Shown: in pieces, positions 9,110 to 18,195 of the stretch
How positions within the stretch are numbered: position 1 is the stretch's first letter
Layout of the letters: each line of letters starts with the position of its first letter
From: an uncultured Bacteroidaceae bacterium
GTDB lineage: Bacteria > Bacteroidota > Bacteroidia > Bacteroidales > Bacteroidaceae
NCBI GenBank assembly: GCA_934394435.1
Contig: CAKRRN010000002.1
Location: 1-64,000 of the forward strand
Reading direction: 5' to 3'
Length of the DNA stretch: 64,000 nt
The notes under the pieces: model-generated
What the model was told of the DNA's origin: nothing
Seen by the model: only the letters and a program-made list of their open reading frames with translations
Database searches by the model: none
Program-made: the position numbers and the translations under genes

Positions 9110-9985
9110 ATGAATAAGGCTATAACAGAAAAGACTCCATTGTCAGAGAAAGACCTCTTCTATATGGTAGACAGAGAAAAAGAGGCTTTCACCTATCCCC
9201 TCCATAAACACGAAGAGATGGAACTGAATTTCGTAGAACACTGTGACGGTGCCAGACGTATTGTCGGAGATTCTATAGAAGTGCTCGGCAAATATGATCT
9301 TGTGCTTGTGGGAAGCGGATTGGAGCACACGTGGGATCAATATGATTGCAAAAGTCACTCTATACATGAGATTACCATACAGTTTCCACCAGACTTATTA
9401 GGAGAACAGTTTCTTGCAAAAAAACAGCTTAGTAGCCTTCGGGCACTCTTCCACAATGCCAAACGCGGAATAGCCTTTGAGTTGAGCACAATAATGGAAC
9501 TATACGGAAAGATTATTGGTATAACGCAGTCACAGCCAGGATTCTATAGAATGCTTAAACTGCTGGAAATTCTGTATGAACTTTCATTGCAAGAGAATTA
9601 TCACCTGCTTGCCAGCCGATCTTTCTCCAATGTTAAAAATATGCCAGAGACATTGAGAGTCAGAAAAGTAGAAGAGTTCATTGATATGAACTTCAAAAAA
9701 GAAATTCGTCTGAAAACACTTGCCGACATTGCAGAAATGACCCCTGCTGCCTTCAGTAGGTATTTCAGAACTAAAACTGGCAAAACAGTTTCTGATTACA
9801 TCATTGACATACGACTAGGACATGCTGCCCGACAACTGGTGGACAGTACTAATAGTGTGGCTGACATCTGCTACGAATGTGGTTTCAATAACATAAGTAA
9901 CTTCAACCGCATCTTCAAGAAGAAGAAAGGATGCTCGCCTACCGCCTTCCGTGAGAATTATCACAAGAGGAAGATTATCGTGTGA
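9110..9985 (+). CDS. AraC-family transcriptional regulator with N-terminal cupin
   Basis: 291-residue DNA-binding regulator. The N-terminal half (about 20-130) resembles a cupin sensor domain, with FTYPLHKHEEMELNFVE in the usual place of the first cupin motif. The C-terminal AraC domain (about 185-285) has both helix-turn-helix units: LKTLADIAEMTPAAFSRYFR and SVADICYECGFNNISNFNRI, ending in the typical FKKKKGCSPTAFRENY. Ligand and targets are unknown; AraC/cupin proteins of this kind often control sugar metabolism. The gene stands alone between the pdxST terminator and a repeat-rich spacer, so the sequence gives no target by proximity. Confidence 0.88.
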   Translation: MNKAITEKTPLSEKDLFYMVDREKEAFTYPLHKHEEMELNFVEHCDGARRIVGDSIEVLGKYDLVLVGSGLEHTWDQYDCKSHSIHEITIQFPPDLLGEQFLAKKQLSSLRALFHNAKRGIAFELSTIMELYGKIIGITQSQPGFYRMLKLLEILYELSLQENYHLLASRSFSNVKNMPETLRVRKVEEFIDMNFKKEIRLKTLADIAEMTPAAFSRYFRTKTGKTVSDYIIDIRLGHAARQLVDSTNSVADICYECGFNNISNFNRIFKKKKGCSPTAFRENYHKRKIIV

Positions 9986-10052
9986 GTTTGAAATCACACG
10001 ATTCTGCTCGGAATCTATTCTTGTTGCTGACAAAAAAAATCCAAAGAGCCCT

Positions 10053-10290
10053 AATCCATTTTATAAAACGGATATAGTGGCCAATTTGTAATAGTCCTCT
10101 TTTCTTTTTCTAACTGGGAAAATATTTTTCTCCAACTGGGAAAATAAGCAGAGCCGTTTCGCATGGAGCTTTGTGCAGGCAAGTTGGCTGGCTTATAAGT
10201 ACAGGTTATGCCTGTGGATTTACTTCCGAAACTTCCTAGGGTTTATCGGGTAAGCCATTATTTCCCCTTTGGTTTATCGGATAAGCCCTA
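10053..10290 (+). repeat. Dispersed repeat family A, copy A1
   Basis: Fills most of the 391-bp gene-free stretch 9986-10376. In order it has an AATCCATTTT start, TAATAGTCC, two direct copies of AACTGGGAAAATA separated by TTTTTCTCC, a GCATGGAGC segment, the conserved core GGCTTATAAGTACAGGTTAT followed by GCCTGTGGATTTAC, and two copies of GGTTTATCGGGTAAGCC-like sequence (near 10240 and 10271). It aligns over about 200 bp with the reverse complement of copy A2 at 20.6 kb. No open frame of note is present. Confidence 0.82.
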
Positions 10291-10376
10291 TTTACGCTTG
10301 CAAACATCTTTTTCTAACCTCCATCCGTAAGTAATACACATTATTTATATATACGTGGATGAAATTAGGAAAATGA

Positions 10377-11009
10377 TTAGTTCTTCACACGAATAATAGT
10401 AAGTCCATCTCGTAAGGGTAGAATAACTTTTTCCACTCGCGAGTCTCCAGCTACAAGGTCATTAAATGCCTGTATGTTCTGCGTTTGCCTATCACTCTGC
10501 CGTGGATGCTCCTCAAGCACATGCCCATACCATAAGGTATTGTCAGCCAAAATAAAACCTCCAGGACGCATCAGAGGCAAAATCATGTTATAATAGTCCA
10601 CATATTGCCTTTTGTCAGCATCCATAAAGACAAAATCCCATCCACCAGGAAGTGTTGGCACAATATCCAAGGCATTACCTATATGTAGATGAATCTGTGA
10701 CGCATGAGGACTACGTGCAATCCATGAGCGTATGAAGTCCTCCATCTCATCAAACACCTCTATGGTATGCAACTCAGCATCAGGTTTTAGCCCTTCTGCC
10801 ATACATAAGGCACTGTAACCACTAAAAGTGCCTAATTCTAACACTCTCCGTGGTTGAGCCATTTCTACAAGCATCTTCAGTAAACGCCCTTGCAGATGAC
10901 CGCTTACCATCTGCCCATACGACAAGCGTAACTGCGTATCACGCCACAAAGCATGCAGCAGTTCACCTTCTGCATCAATGTGGCGCAAAATGTATTCGTC
11001 TAGTTCCAA
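10377..11009 (-). CDS. SAM-dependent O-methyltransferase (catechol-OMT family)
   Basis: 210-residue cytoplasmic methyltransferase of the Methyltransf_3 family. The SAM-binding motif I is VLELGTFSGYSALCMAEG (about 57), the acidic loop HTIEVFDEMEDF follows, and the metal-binding/catalytic stretch is WDFVFMDADKRQYVDYYN (about 125), with the later ADNTLW carrying further metal ligands. The relatives methylate catechols, caffeoyl-CoA or tRNA (TrmR); the substrate cannot be told from the sequence. It ends at the repeat-rich spacer and is 26 bp downstream of aroQ on the same strand, so the two are probably co-transcribed. Confidence 0.9.
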   Translation of the reverse strand: MELDEYILRHIDAEGELLHALWRDTQLRLSYGQMVSGHLQGRLLKMLVEMAQPRRVLELGTFSGYSALCMAEGLKPDAELHTIEVFDEMEDFIRSWIARSPHASQIHLHIGNALDIVPTLPGGWDFVFMDADKRQYVDYYNMILPLMRPGGFILADNTLWYGHVLEEHPRQSDRQTQNIQAFNDLVAGDSRVEKVILPLRDGLTIIRVKN

Positions 11010-11035
11010 AAGATAACTGACCTCCTTAGCTTTCT

Positions 11036-11473
11036 TTATTTATCCTTTCTGCTTGCTTCGTCGAGAAGTGCTTCTATGGCAAGGCGATAACTATCAAGTC
11101 CGAAACCACAGATTACTCCCAAACATCCTGGGCTGATGATGCTTTTACGGCGGAACTCCTCACGTTGGTGTACATTACTAATATGCACTTCAACGGTGGG
11201 AGTGGTCACACTCTTGATAGCATCCAATATAGCCACACTGGTATGTGTGTATGCTCCAGCATTGAGTACGATACCATCGCGATCGAAACCGACTTCCTGT
11301 ATCTTGTCTATAATCTCACCTTCCAAATTGCTTTGGTAATAGTCTATCCTAACATTAGGAAAACGGCTTCGCAACTCCTTCAAATAGTCTTCCCAGGCTC
11401 TCTTGCCATAGATTTCTGGCTCTCTTATTCCCAAAAGATTAAGGTTGGGACCATTGATAATTTGAATTCTCAT
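11036..11473 (-). CDS. aroQ: Type II 3-dehydroquinate dehydratase
   Basis: Shikimate-pathway enzyme converting 3-dehydroquinate to 3-dehydroshikimate. The 145-residue length and motifs fit type II: IINGPNLNLLGIREPEIYG at the N-terminus with the catalytic Arg/Tyr region, NAGAYTHTSVAILDAI (about 75) and VEVHISNVHQREEFR (about 98) with the catalytic His. It is divergent from xerD, and the O-methyltransferase gene follows on the same strand. Confidence 0.96.
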   Translation of the reverse strand: MRIQIINGPNLNLLGIREPEIYGKRAWEDYLKELRSRFPNVRIDYYQSNLEGEIIDKIQEVGFDRDGIVLNAGAYTHTSVAILDAIKSVTTPTVEVHISNVHQREEFRRKSIISPGCLGVICGFGLDSYRLAIEALLDEASRKDK

Positions 11474-11497
11474 AATTTCAGTATAAATTTGTCAAGG

Positions 11498-11505
11498 CAA
11501 AGATA
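11498..11505 (-). promoter_or_regulatory. aroQ promoter -7 box (TATCTTTG)
   Basis: Minus-strand TATCTTTG at 11505-11498, 25 bp before aroQ. The upstream sequence is T-rich with TTTG motifs, but none at the ideal 19-nt spacing. Confidence 0.55.
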
Positions 11506-11552
11506 ACGAAAATAAACGAGCAAAAAAACAAAGAACCCACTTTTATTGACGC

Positions 11553-12512
11553 ATGATGAAAGAGGCGAACAAAAGAGGTGCAGAAACGAGAGTAATAGAC
11601 CCGTCCATACTGCGCCGATACATCCAATATCTAAAACTGGAACGTTCGTATTCAAAAAACACACTGGATGCTTATGGACGTGACCTGAACAAACTACTCA
11701 CATACTATTCTGACAACGACATAGACTTCAGAAAAGTGACACTGGAAGAGTTGGATCAGTTTGCAGGTCAATTGCGCGAAGAAGGGATACAGGCGCGCAG
11801 TGTGGCACGGATACTCAGTGGAGTACGATCCTTCTATCATTTTCTTACTTTAGAGAAAGAAGTGGAATCAGATCCTACCGAACTGCTCGAAAGTCCACGT
11901 ATAGGCAAATACTTGCCAGAAGTACTCAGTGTGGAAGAGATAGATAATATCATTTCCGTGATAGACCTGAGCAAACCCGAAGGCATCAGAGACAGAGCTA
12001 TCATAGAGGTGCTCTACGGATGCGGACTACGCATAAGCGAACTCTGTAACCTGAGGATAAGCCAACTGTATCTTGAGGATAATTATATCAGAGTCATGGG
12101 TAAGGGCAGCAAGGAGAGACTTGTTCCGATAGAGGGAGTAGCTGTTGAAAGGGTACGTGAATGGTTGGCATTAAGAATGAGCCACAAAGTAAAGAGTACC
12201 GAAGAAGACTACGTGTTTGTCTCACTCAAAAGAGGATGCCACCTGAGCCGTATAAGTCTGTTCATATACATTAAAGACTATGCCCAAAAGGCAGGCATAA
12301 GAAAAAAAATCAGCCCACACACTTTCAGACATAGTTTTGCCACACATCTGCTGGAAGGAGGAGCCAACCTGCGTGCCATACAAATGATGCTGGGGCATGA
12401 GGACATCTCCACCACAGAAATCTATATGCATATAGACAGGACACATCTAAGAAGAGAAATACTGGAACATCATCCAAGAAACATACTTTATAGCCAGAAA
12501 AAAGGCTATTAA
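11553..12512 (+). CDS. xerD: Tyrosine recombinase XerD (chromosome dimer resolution)
   Basis: 319-residue site-specific recombinase that, with a partner, resolves chromosome dimers at dif. The N-terminal SAM-like core-binding domain spans about 18-105 (YIQYLKLERSYSKNTLDAYG). The catalytic domain has the R-K-H-R-H-Y set: GCGLRISELCNL (Arg, about 157), GKGSKERLVP (Lys), HTFRHSFATHLLEGG (His-x-x-Arg), LGHEDISTTEIYMHID (His and the Tyr nucleophile). It is a housekeeping Xer by length and context, not a phage integrase; no att-like duplication was seen. It diverges from aroQ. Confidence 0.93.
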   Translation: MMKEANKRGAETRVIDPSILRRYIQYLKLERSYSKNTLDAYGRDLNKLLTYYSDNDIDFRKVTLEELDQFAGQLREEGIQARSVARILSGVRSFYHFLTLEKEVESDPTELLESPRIGKYLPEVLSVEEIDNIISVIDLSKPEGIRDRAIIEVLYGCGLRISELCNLRISQLYLEDNYIRVMGKGSKERLVPIEGVAVERVREWLALRMSHKVKSTEEDYVFVSLKRGCHLSRISLFIYIKDYAQKAGIRKKISPHTFRHSFATHLLEGGANLRAIQMMLGHEDISTTEIYMHIDRTHLRREILEHHPRNILYSQKKGY

Positions 12513-12636
12513 GGATTAAAAAAGACTCTAAAATGATATTTTTCCCTTTTTATAGAATATGTACCTCATAAAATTACCATAACTTTACAGCCCGAAATGA
12601 TGTAATAGAGAGAAAGCAATAGAAATATAAAAAGTC

Positions 12637-14328
12637 ATGCAGAAAAAACAAGTTCTTTTGATGGCATCTGCTTCTGTGTTGATGCTGTCTTCTTGCAGCA
12701 AGCTCGGTAAACTGGGCGCTGACAATTTCAATGTTACTCCCACTCCTTTGGAAGCTGTAGGCGGACAGGTACCTGCCACAATTAACGGTACATTCCCCAC
12801 AAAGTACATGAAGAAGAAGGCACAGGTGACTGTGACTCCCGTATTGAAGTACGAAGGTGGCGAAGCTGTCGGTCAGAGTTCCACTTTCCAGGGTGAGAAG
12901 GTTGAAGGCAACGGTACTACCATCCAATACAAGGTTGGCGGCACATACACCATGAAGGCTAACTTCGCGTATGTTGATCCCATGATTAAGAGCGACCTCT
13001 ATGCGCGTTTCGATGCAAAGAAGGGTAAGAAGACCGTGAAGATTCCTGAGGTGAAAATCGGTTATGGTGTAATCGCTACAAGCCAGTTGCTGAGCCGTTG
13101 CAACATCACAGCTTCAACAGCACCTGACGCTTACCAGCGCATTATCGCTCAAAAACAGGAAGCAAACATCAAGTTCCTCATCAATCAGGCAACTCTTCGT
13201 GCAAGCGAGTTGAACAGCGTGAGCGTAAAGGATCTGGGTAAGATTCTGAAGGAAATCAATGATAACAACGAGACTCGTGCTCTGACCAATATTGAGGTAA
13301 GCGCATACGCCAGCCCCGATGGTCGCTACAGCTTCAATGAGAAACTGGCTGAAAAGCGTCAGAATGTCAGCAGCAGCTACCTGAAAAAGGAGTTGAAGAA
13401 GATTAAGATGGCTGCCGATGTAGACACCAAGTTCACAGCTGAGGACTGGGAAGGTTTCAAAGAACTGGTTTCAAAGAGCAACCTTCAGGACAAGGACGTT
13501 ATCCTGCGAGTTCTCTCAATGTATCAGGATCCCGAAGAGCGTGAGCAGCAAATCAGCAACATGAGCGCTGTATACACAGATATCAAGCAAAGCATCCTGC
13601 CCGAGTTACGTCGTGCTCGTCTGATTGTAAACTACGAAATCATTGGTCGTAGCGACGAACAGATTCTTGAGCAGTTTGCAGCTGACCCAAGCAAGTTGAG
13701 CGTAGAGGAAATGGTTTACGGTGCTAACAAACTCGTGAAGGACGACGCTACACGTCAGAAATGGAACGAGACCATTGCTAAGCAATATCCAAGCGACTAT
13801 CGCGCTATCAACAACATGGCACAGCAAGCCATTGCTAAGGGTGATATCGCTGCAGCACAGAATTATCTGAAGCAGGCTTATAACGTAAACAAGAATGCAA
13901 GCGAAGTAAATACAAACCTGGCTCTGTTGGCTCTGAAGAGCGGCAATGTGGCTAACGCTGAGACACTGCTGTCTAAGGGTACAGGTTCTGACACCTTCAA
14001 GGAGGTTATGGGCAACTTGAACATTGCTAAGGGCAACTACACACAAGCTGCTTCTGACTTGGCTGGTGTAAACACAAACAGCGCTGCCTTGGCTCAGATC
14101 CTTGCTAAGGACTACACAAGTGCTAAGACCACTCTGGCTAAGATTAAGAATGCTGATGCCACCACAAGTTATCTGCAGGCTGTATTGGCTGCACGTACAG
14201 GTGACGCAAGCACTTTGGCAAGCAGCTTGAAGAGCGCTATCCAGCAGGATGCTACATTAGCAACACGTGCTGCTAACGACTTGGAGTTTGCAAAATTCGA
14301 AAGCACAATCAAGAACATTGTGAAGTAA
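12637..14328 (+). CDS. Lipoprotein with OmpA-like and TPR domains
   Basis: 563-residue predicted lipoprotein; lipobox in LMLSSCSK (Cys about residue 20). The N-terminal part (about 25-150) looks like beta-sandwich (TPTPLEAVGGQVPATING). An OmpA-like segment (about 215-345) has IEVSAYASPDGRYSFNEKLA followed by EKRQNVSSSYL, then tetratricopeptide repeats (about 365-560) such as NMAQQAIAKGDIAAAQNYLK. Codon choice is strongly biased (CGT for Arg, GCT for Ala, AAG for Lys) and differs from the next gene, suggesting very high expression. It heads a tight run: the next gene starts 1 nt after its stop. Function is unknown; a periplasmic scaffold tied to peptidoglycan is plausible. Confidence 0.8.
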   Translation: MQKKQVLLMASASVLMLSSCSKLGKLGADNFNVTPTPLEAVGGQVPATINGTFPTKYMKKKAQVTVTPVLKYEGGEAVGQSSTFQGEKVEGNGTTIQYKVGGTYTMKANFAYVDPMIKSDLYARFDAKKGKKTVKIPEVKIGYGVIATSQLLSRCNITASTAPDAYQRIIAQKQEANIKFLINQATLRASELNSVSVKDLGKILKEINDNNETRALTNIEVSAYASPDGRYSFNEKLAEKRQNVSSSYLKKELKKIKMAADVDTKFTAEDWEGFKELVSKSNLQDKDVILRVLSMYQDPEEREQQISNMSAVYTDIKQSILPELRRARLIVNYEIIGRSDEQILEQFAADPSKLSVEEMVYGANKLVKDDATRQKWNETIAKQYPSDYRAINNMAQQAIAKGDIAAAQNYLKQAYNVNKNASEVNTNLALLALKSGNVANAETLLSKGTGSDTFKEVMGNLNIAKGNYTQAASDLAGVNTNSAALAQILAKDYTSAKTTLAKIKNADATTSYLQAVLAARTGDASTLASSLKSAIQQDATLATRAANDLEFAKFESTIKNIVK

Positions 14329-14329
14329 A

Positions 14330-15367
14330 TTGAAGCAACTATTTTATATAGTATCACTGCTCACCCTGCTCTGTTGCAGCAACCATCCCGAACAGATTAT
14401 CATTCGCGGACGGTTTGCTCACCTGGAGCAGGGTGAGTTCTTTATCTATTGTTCTCAAGGAGGAGGAACTGCCATCCTTGACACACTCCACATACAAGAT
14501 GGAGAATTCACTTATGAAACACATCTTGATGCACCTGCAGTCTTGCAGATACTTTATCCCAACTACTCCCAGTTGGCCATTTTTGCCACACCAGGTGACA
14601 ATATTGAATTAAAGGGAGACGCACAACATCTGAATGCTGTAGAAGCCAAAGGCAATAAAGACAACGAAATATACACAACCTTTCGCAAAGAGACAGAAGG
14701 ACTCCCAACAAAAAAAACAATTCAAACAGCACAAAATTTAATACTGGAAAATCCAACGTTGGCTGTCAGCAAATATATATTCTCACAATATTATCTTTTG
14801 TCAGACAGCACGTCAGCCAAGGAAACACAAGAAATTTACGACAGCCTGTGTAAGGCATGTCCAGAAGATGCATCACTTCGCAAACTTCATAATGTCGTAC
14901 AGGCACACAACAAACTTAAACCAGGCAATAAATTACCAGACTTTACACTTTGCACACGCAAAAATCCATTTTCCAGCACATCAAAGTCTGATACCATACG
15001 ATGCAGCGACTACAAAGGCAAATATCTGCTTATGATATTTTGGGCAGGATGGAAAAGTGGCTCACAAAGCGCATTATATAGAGCACGAAAACTGCGTAGG
15101 GAAATGCTTGGAAAAGGAAATTCGCTAAGCATAATAAGCTATTCTCTAGACACAGATGCAGCTATGCTACGAGATATAGAGAAACGAGATAGCATCAACT
15201 ACCCATCCTATTGTGACTATCAAGCATTCAACAGCGAACTAACACGCAAATGGCACATACGCCAGATTCCATATTTCATCTTGGTAGATACCAGTCAACA
15301 CATTATAGCATCGGGAACAGACTGGCAATATGACATAGAACCGAAAACAAAACAATTATGCTTGTAA
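14330..15367 (+). CDS. DUF4369/TlpA-like lipoprotein lacking redox cysteines
   Basis: 345-residue predicted lipoprotein; lipobox near LLTLLCCSN. It starts with TTG one base after the previous stop; no in-frame ATG precedes the signal peptide, so the TTG start is favoured. The N-terminal DUF4369-like domain is about residues 22-115 (IIIRGRFAHLEQGEFFIY). The C-terminal thioredoxin/AhpC fold (about 200-345) keeps the cis-Pro strand RQIPYFILVD, but the active-site loop reads FWAGWKSGSQS, without the CxxC of TlpA/ResA. Disulfide chemistry is therefore unlikely. The gene overlaps the YifB gene by 10 bases, in a co-transcribed run with the TPR lipoprotein. Role unknown. Confidence 0.82.
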   Translation: MKQLFYIVSLLTLLCCSNHPEQIIIRGRFAHLEQGEFFIYCSQGGGTAILDTLHIQDGEFTYETHLDAPAVLQILYPNYSQLAIFATPGDNIELKGDAQHLNAVEAKGNKDNEIYTTFRKETEGLPTKKTIQTAQNLILENPTLAVSKYIFSQYYLLSDSTSAKETQEIYDSLCKACPEDASLRKLHNVVQAHNKLKPGNKLPDFTLCTRKNPFSSTSKSDTIRCSDYKGKYLLMIFWAGWKSGSQSALYRARKLRREMLGKGNSLSIISYSLDTDAAMLRDIEKRDSINYPSYCDYQAFNSELTRKWHIRQIPYFILVDTSQHIIASGTDWQYDIEPKTKQLCL

Positions 15368-16896
15368 AAGTCTTTGGAGCCAGTATGCAGGGACTCCAGG
15401 CCACAGCCGTTACAATAGAAGTAAATGCAACACGAGGAGTACGCTTCGTACTCGTCGGACTACCAGACAACGCTGTAAAAGAAAGTCACGAACGTATCTT
15501 AGCAGCCATAGAAAACAGCGGATTCAATTTTCCTACACGTCAGATTACCATCAATCTATCTCCTGCCGACATACGAAAGGAAGGATCTGGATATGATCTA
15601 CCCATGGCTATAGGCATACTTGCCACTGAAGACAAAGTAAACACAAGCCAACTCTCCAAATATATGATGATAGGAGAACTTAGTCTGGATGGTTCTCTTG
15701 TACCTATACGTGGAGCATTACCAGTGGCTATCAAGGCTCGTGAAATGGGCTTTGAAGGATTATTCGTGCCAGAAGGAAATATCAGAGAGGCAGCTGTGGT
15801 CAATAAGATAAAGGTGTATGGTGTGAAGCACATCACCCAGGTGGTTAATCACCTCAATGGCACCGCACTCCTTGAACCTACGGTCATCGATACGCGGGGA
15901 GAGTTCTATGCCCGCCAGTGTGAGTTTGACTACGATTTTGCTGATGTAAAAGGACAAGAACATGTAAAGAGAGCCATGGAAGTGGCAGCTGCAGGTGGAC
16001 ATAATATAATAATGATAGGTCCCCCTGGCAGTGGAAAGAGTATGTTAGCCAAACGTATGCCCAGCATACTGCCCCCACTCAGTCTGCAAGAGAGTCTTGA
16101 AACAACACAAATTCATTCTGTGGCAGGCACACTCCCAGCAGGATGTTCGTTGATGGCACAGCGACCATTTCGTGCTCCGCACCATACCATATCACAGGTA
16201 GCATTGGTTGGAGGAGGCACTAATCCACAACCAGGAGAAATATCATTGGCACATAATGGAATACTCTTTTGCGACGAACTGCCCGAATTCCAACGTTCCG
16301 TATTAGAAGTACTACGCCAGCCATTAGAAGACAGAGCCATCAATGTATCACGTGCCAAATACAACGTCACTTATCCCTGTTCTTTCATGTTTGTAGCATC
16401 CATGAATCCATGTCCATGTGGATACTATAATCATCCCACAAAAGCTTGTTGTTGTACACCAGGACAAATTGTACGCTATCTTAATAAAATATCCGGTCCT
16501 TTACTTGACCGAATAGATTTGCAAATAGAAATAACTCCTCTATCATTTGAGGAAATGAGCCGTACTGCACCAGGAGAAACAAGTGCCACAATACGTGAAC
16601 GTGTTATCAAGGCAAGAAAAATACAGGAAGAACGCTTTAGCAACGAAACAGGCATACACTGCAACGCTCAGATGAACAGTAGACTTATGCGTCAGTATGC
16701 ACAACCAGACGAGACTGGAATGGCACTCTTGCGTGAAGCCATGAACCGTCTGCAACTATCGGCTCGTGCTTATGACCGCATCCTCAGAGTGAGTCGCACT
16801 ATTGCCGACCTTGCAGGAAGCGAGCATATTCAGCCCGACCATCTGGCCGAGGCCATTGGCTATCGCAACCTCGACCGCAGCAATTGGGGAGAATAA
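15358..16896 (+). CDS. YifB/ComM-family Mg-chelatase-like AAA+ ATPase
   Basis: 512-residue ATPase of the YifB/ComM family. In naturally transformable bacteria ComM is a branch-migration helicase that extends donor DNA during recombination. The N-terminal Lon-protease-like domain is about 1-165 (GLPDNAVKESHERI). The AAA+ core has Walker A GPPGSGKSML (about 220), Walker B ILFCDELPEF (about 302), and the C4-like insert PCPCGYYNHPTKACCC (about 345). The C-terminal domain ends LAEAIGYRNLDR. Its start lies inside the end of the previous gene (10-bp overlap). It may act with XerD/RecA-type DNA processing, but no other competence gene is close by. Confidence 0.92.
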   Translation: MLVKVFGASMQGLQATAVTIEVNATRGVRFVLVGLPDNAVKESHERILAAIENSGFNFPTRQITINLSPADIRKEGSGYDLPMAIGILATEDKVNTSQLSKYMMIGELSLDGSLVPIRGALPVAIKAREMGFEGLFVPEGNIREAAVVNKIKVYGVKHITQVVNHLNGTALLEPTVIDTRGEFYARQCEFDYDFADVKGQEHVKRAMEVAAAGGHNIIMIGPPGSGKSMLAKRMPSILPPLSLQESLETTQIHSVAGTLPAGCSLMAQRPFRAPHHTISQVALVGGGTNPQPGEISLAHNGILFCDELPEFQRSVLEVLRQPLEDRAINVSRAKYNVTYPCSFMFVASMNPCPCGYYNHPTKACCCTPGQIVRYLNKISGPLLDRIDLQIEITPLSFEEMSRTAPGETSATIRERVIKARKIQEERFSNETGIHCNAQMNSRLMRQYAQPDETGMALLREAMNRLQLSARAYDRILRVSRTIADLAGSEHIQPDHLAEAIGYRNLDRSNWGE

Positions 16897-16917
16897 TTTT
16901 ATCTAAATATATAAAAA

Positions 16918-18168
16918 ATGAAAACTACAAAATTATTGTTTTTTTTACTCTTCATGCTTGTATGTTGCATAAATACAAACGCGAAGGAAGAAAGCAGCGA
17001 AAAGTATATAACCATCCAGGGAGAAAATCTCATTGGACAAAATGGAAAAAAACTTTTTATCATAGGCACCAATTTGGGCAATTGGCTCAATCCTGAAGGC
17101 TATATGTTCAACTTTAAAAAGACAAACTGCGAATGGATGATTAACGACATGATTTGTCAGTTGGCAGGTCCAGATTTTGCTCGTGAGTTTTGGCAGAAAT
17201 TTAAAGATACATATATTACAGCTGAAGATATAGCCTTTATAAAAAATACAGGTGCCAACACCATACGTCTTCCTTTTAACTACAAACTTTTTACCAATGA
17301 AGATTATATGGGTAAGAATGACGCCAGCGAAGGATTCCGTATGATAGACAAGGTTATAGAGTGGTGCAAACTTTATGGGCTCAATCTCATTCTTGACATG
17401 CATGACTGTCCAGGAGGACAAACAGGTGACAATATTGATAATGGATATGCTTATCCTTGGCTTTTCGAAAGCGAACCAAGTCAGAAACTATTCTGTGATA
17501 TTTGGAAAGCCATCGCATTGCGTTATAAAGAAGAACCAGTCATCTTAGGCTACGAACTTATGAATGAACCCATTGCCACCACGTTTAGTAAGGAAATTCA
17601 GTCTATGCTCAACAATAAACTGGAACCCTTATACAAAAGAGTTACTCAAGCTATCAGAAGTGTAGACCAAAATCATATAATATTATTAGGAGGTGCACAA
17701 TGGAACGGAAATTTTACTCCATTTACAGACTGGACATTTGACAGCAAAATCATGTATACTTGTCACCGCTATGGAGGTGAACCTACTAAAGCAGCCATAC
17801 AAAACATTATTGATTTTCGTGATAAAACACATCTACCCATGTATATGGGTGAAATAGGTCATAATACCGCTCAATGGCAAAAAAACTTTTGCAAGACTAT
17901 GAGAGACGCTAACATAGGCTATACTTTCTGGCCATATAAAAAGATAGAGAATTCCTGTATGATGGGAATAGAAAAACCAGAAGAATGGGACAGCATCATA
18001 GTAAAGTTTTCTGAGGCAGACAGAAGCAGTTTTAACGCCATTAGAAAAGCACGTCCTGACCAGCAGAAAGCCAAACACCTACTTATGCAGTTTATAGAAA
18101 ACTCACACAATACCAATTGCATACCTCAAAAGGAATATATTAAGTCTATGGGACTCAAAATTAAGTAA
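16918..18168 (+). CDS. Secreted glycoside hydrolase family 5 (endoglucanase-like)
   Basis: 416-residue exported beta-glycanase. Signal peptide about 1-23 (MKTTKLLFFLLFMLVCC, cleavage near NTNA). GH5 barrel about 45-385: early GTNLGNWLNPEGYMF, NTIRLPFNYKLF, LILDMHDCPGGQTG, the acid/base Glu in YELMNEPIA (about 217) and the nucleophile Glu in LPMYMGEIGHN (about 310). Exact substrate (cellulose, mixed-linkage glucan, mannan or a glucan oligosaccharide) cannot be fixed. The GH3 gene follows 27 bp downstream on the same strand, so the pair likely depolymerises a beta-glucan and then releases glucose. No SusC/SusD genes are present. Confidence 0.88.
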   Translation: MKTTKLLFFLLFMLVCCINTNAKEESSEKYITIQGENLIGQNGKKLFIIGTNLGNWLNPEGYMFNFKKTNCEWMINDMICQLAGPDFAREFWQKFKDTYITAEDIAFIKNTGANTIRLPFNYKLFTNEDYMGKNDASEGFRMIDKVIEWCKLYGLNLILDMHDCPGGQTGDNIDNGYAYPWLFESEPSQKLFCDIWKAIALRYKEEPVILGYELMNEPIATTFSKEIQSMLNNKLEPLYKRVTQAIRSVDQNHIILLGGAQWNGNFTPFTDWTFDSKIMYTCHRYGGEPTKAAIQNIIDFRDKTHLPMYMGEIGHNTAQWQKNFCKTMRDANIGYTFWPYKKIENSCMMGIEKPEEWDSIIVKFSEADRSSFNAIRKARPDQQKAKHLLMQFIENSHNTNCIPQKEYIKSMGLKIK

Positions 18169-18195
18169 AATCTTAAATCTTTATACTAATTTGTT

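Noticed and set aside
11553..12512. Phage or integrative-element integrase
   Set aside because: Length and motifs fit housekeeping XerD, and no att duplication or mobile genes are nearby.
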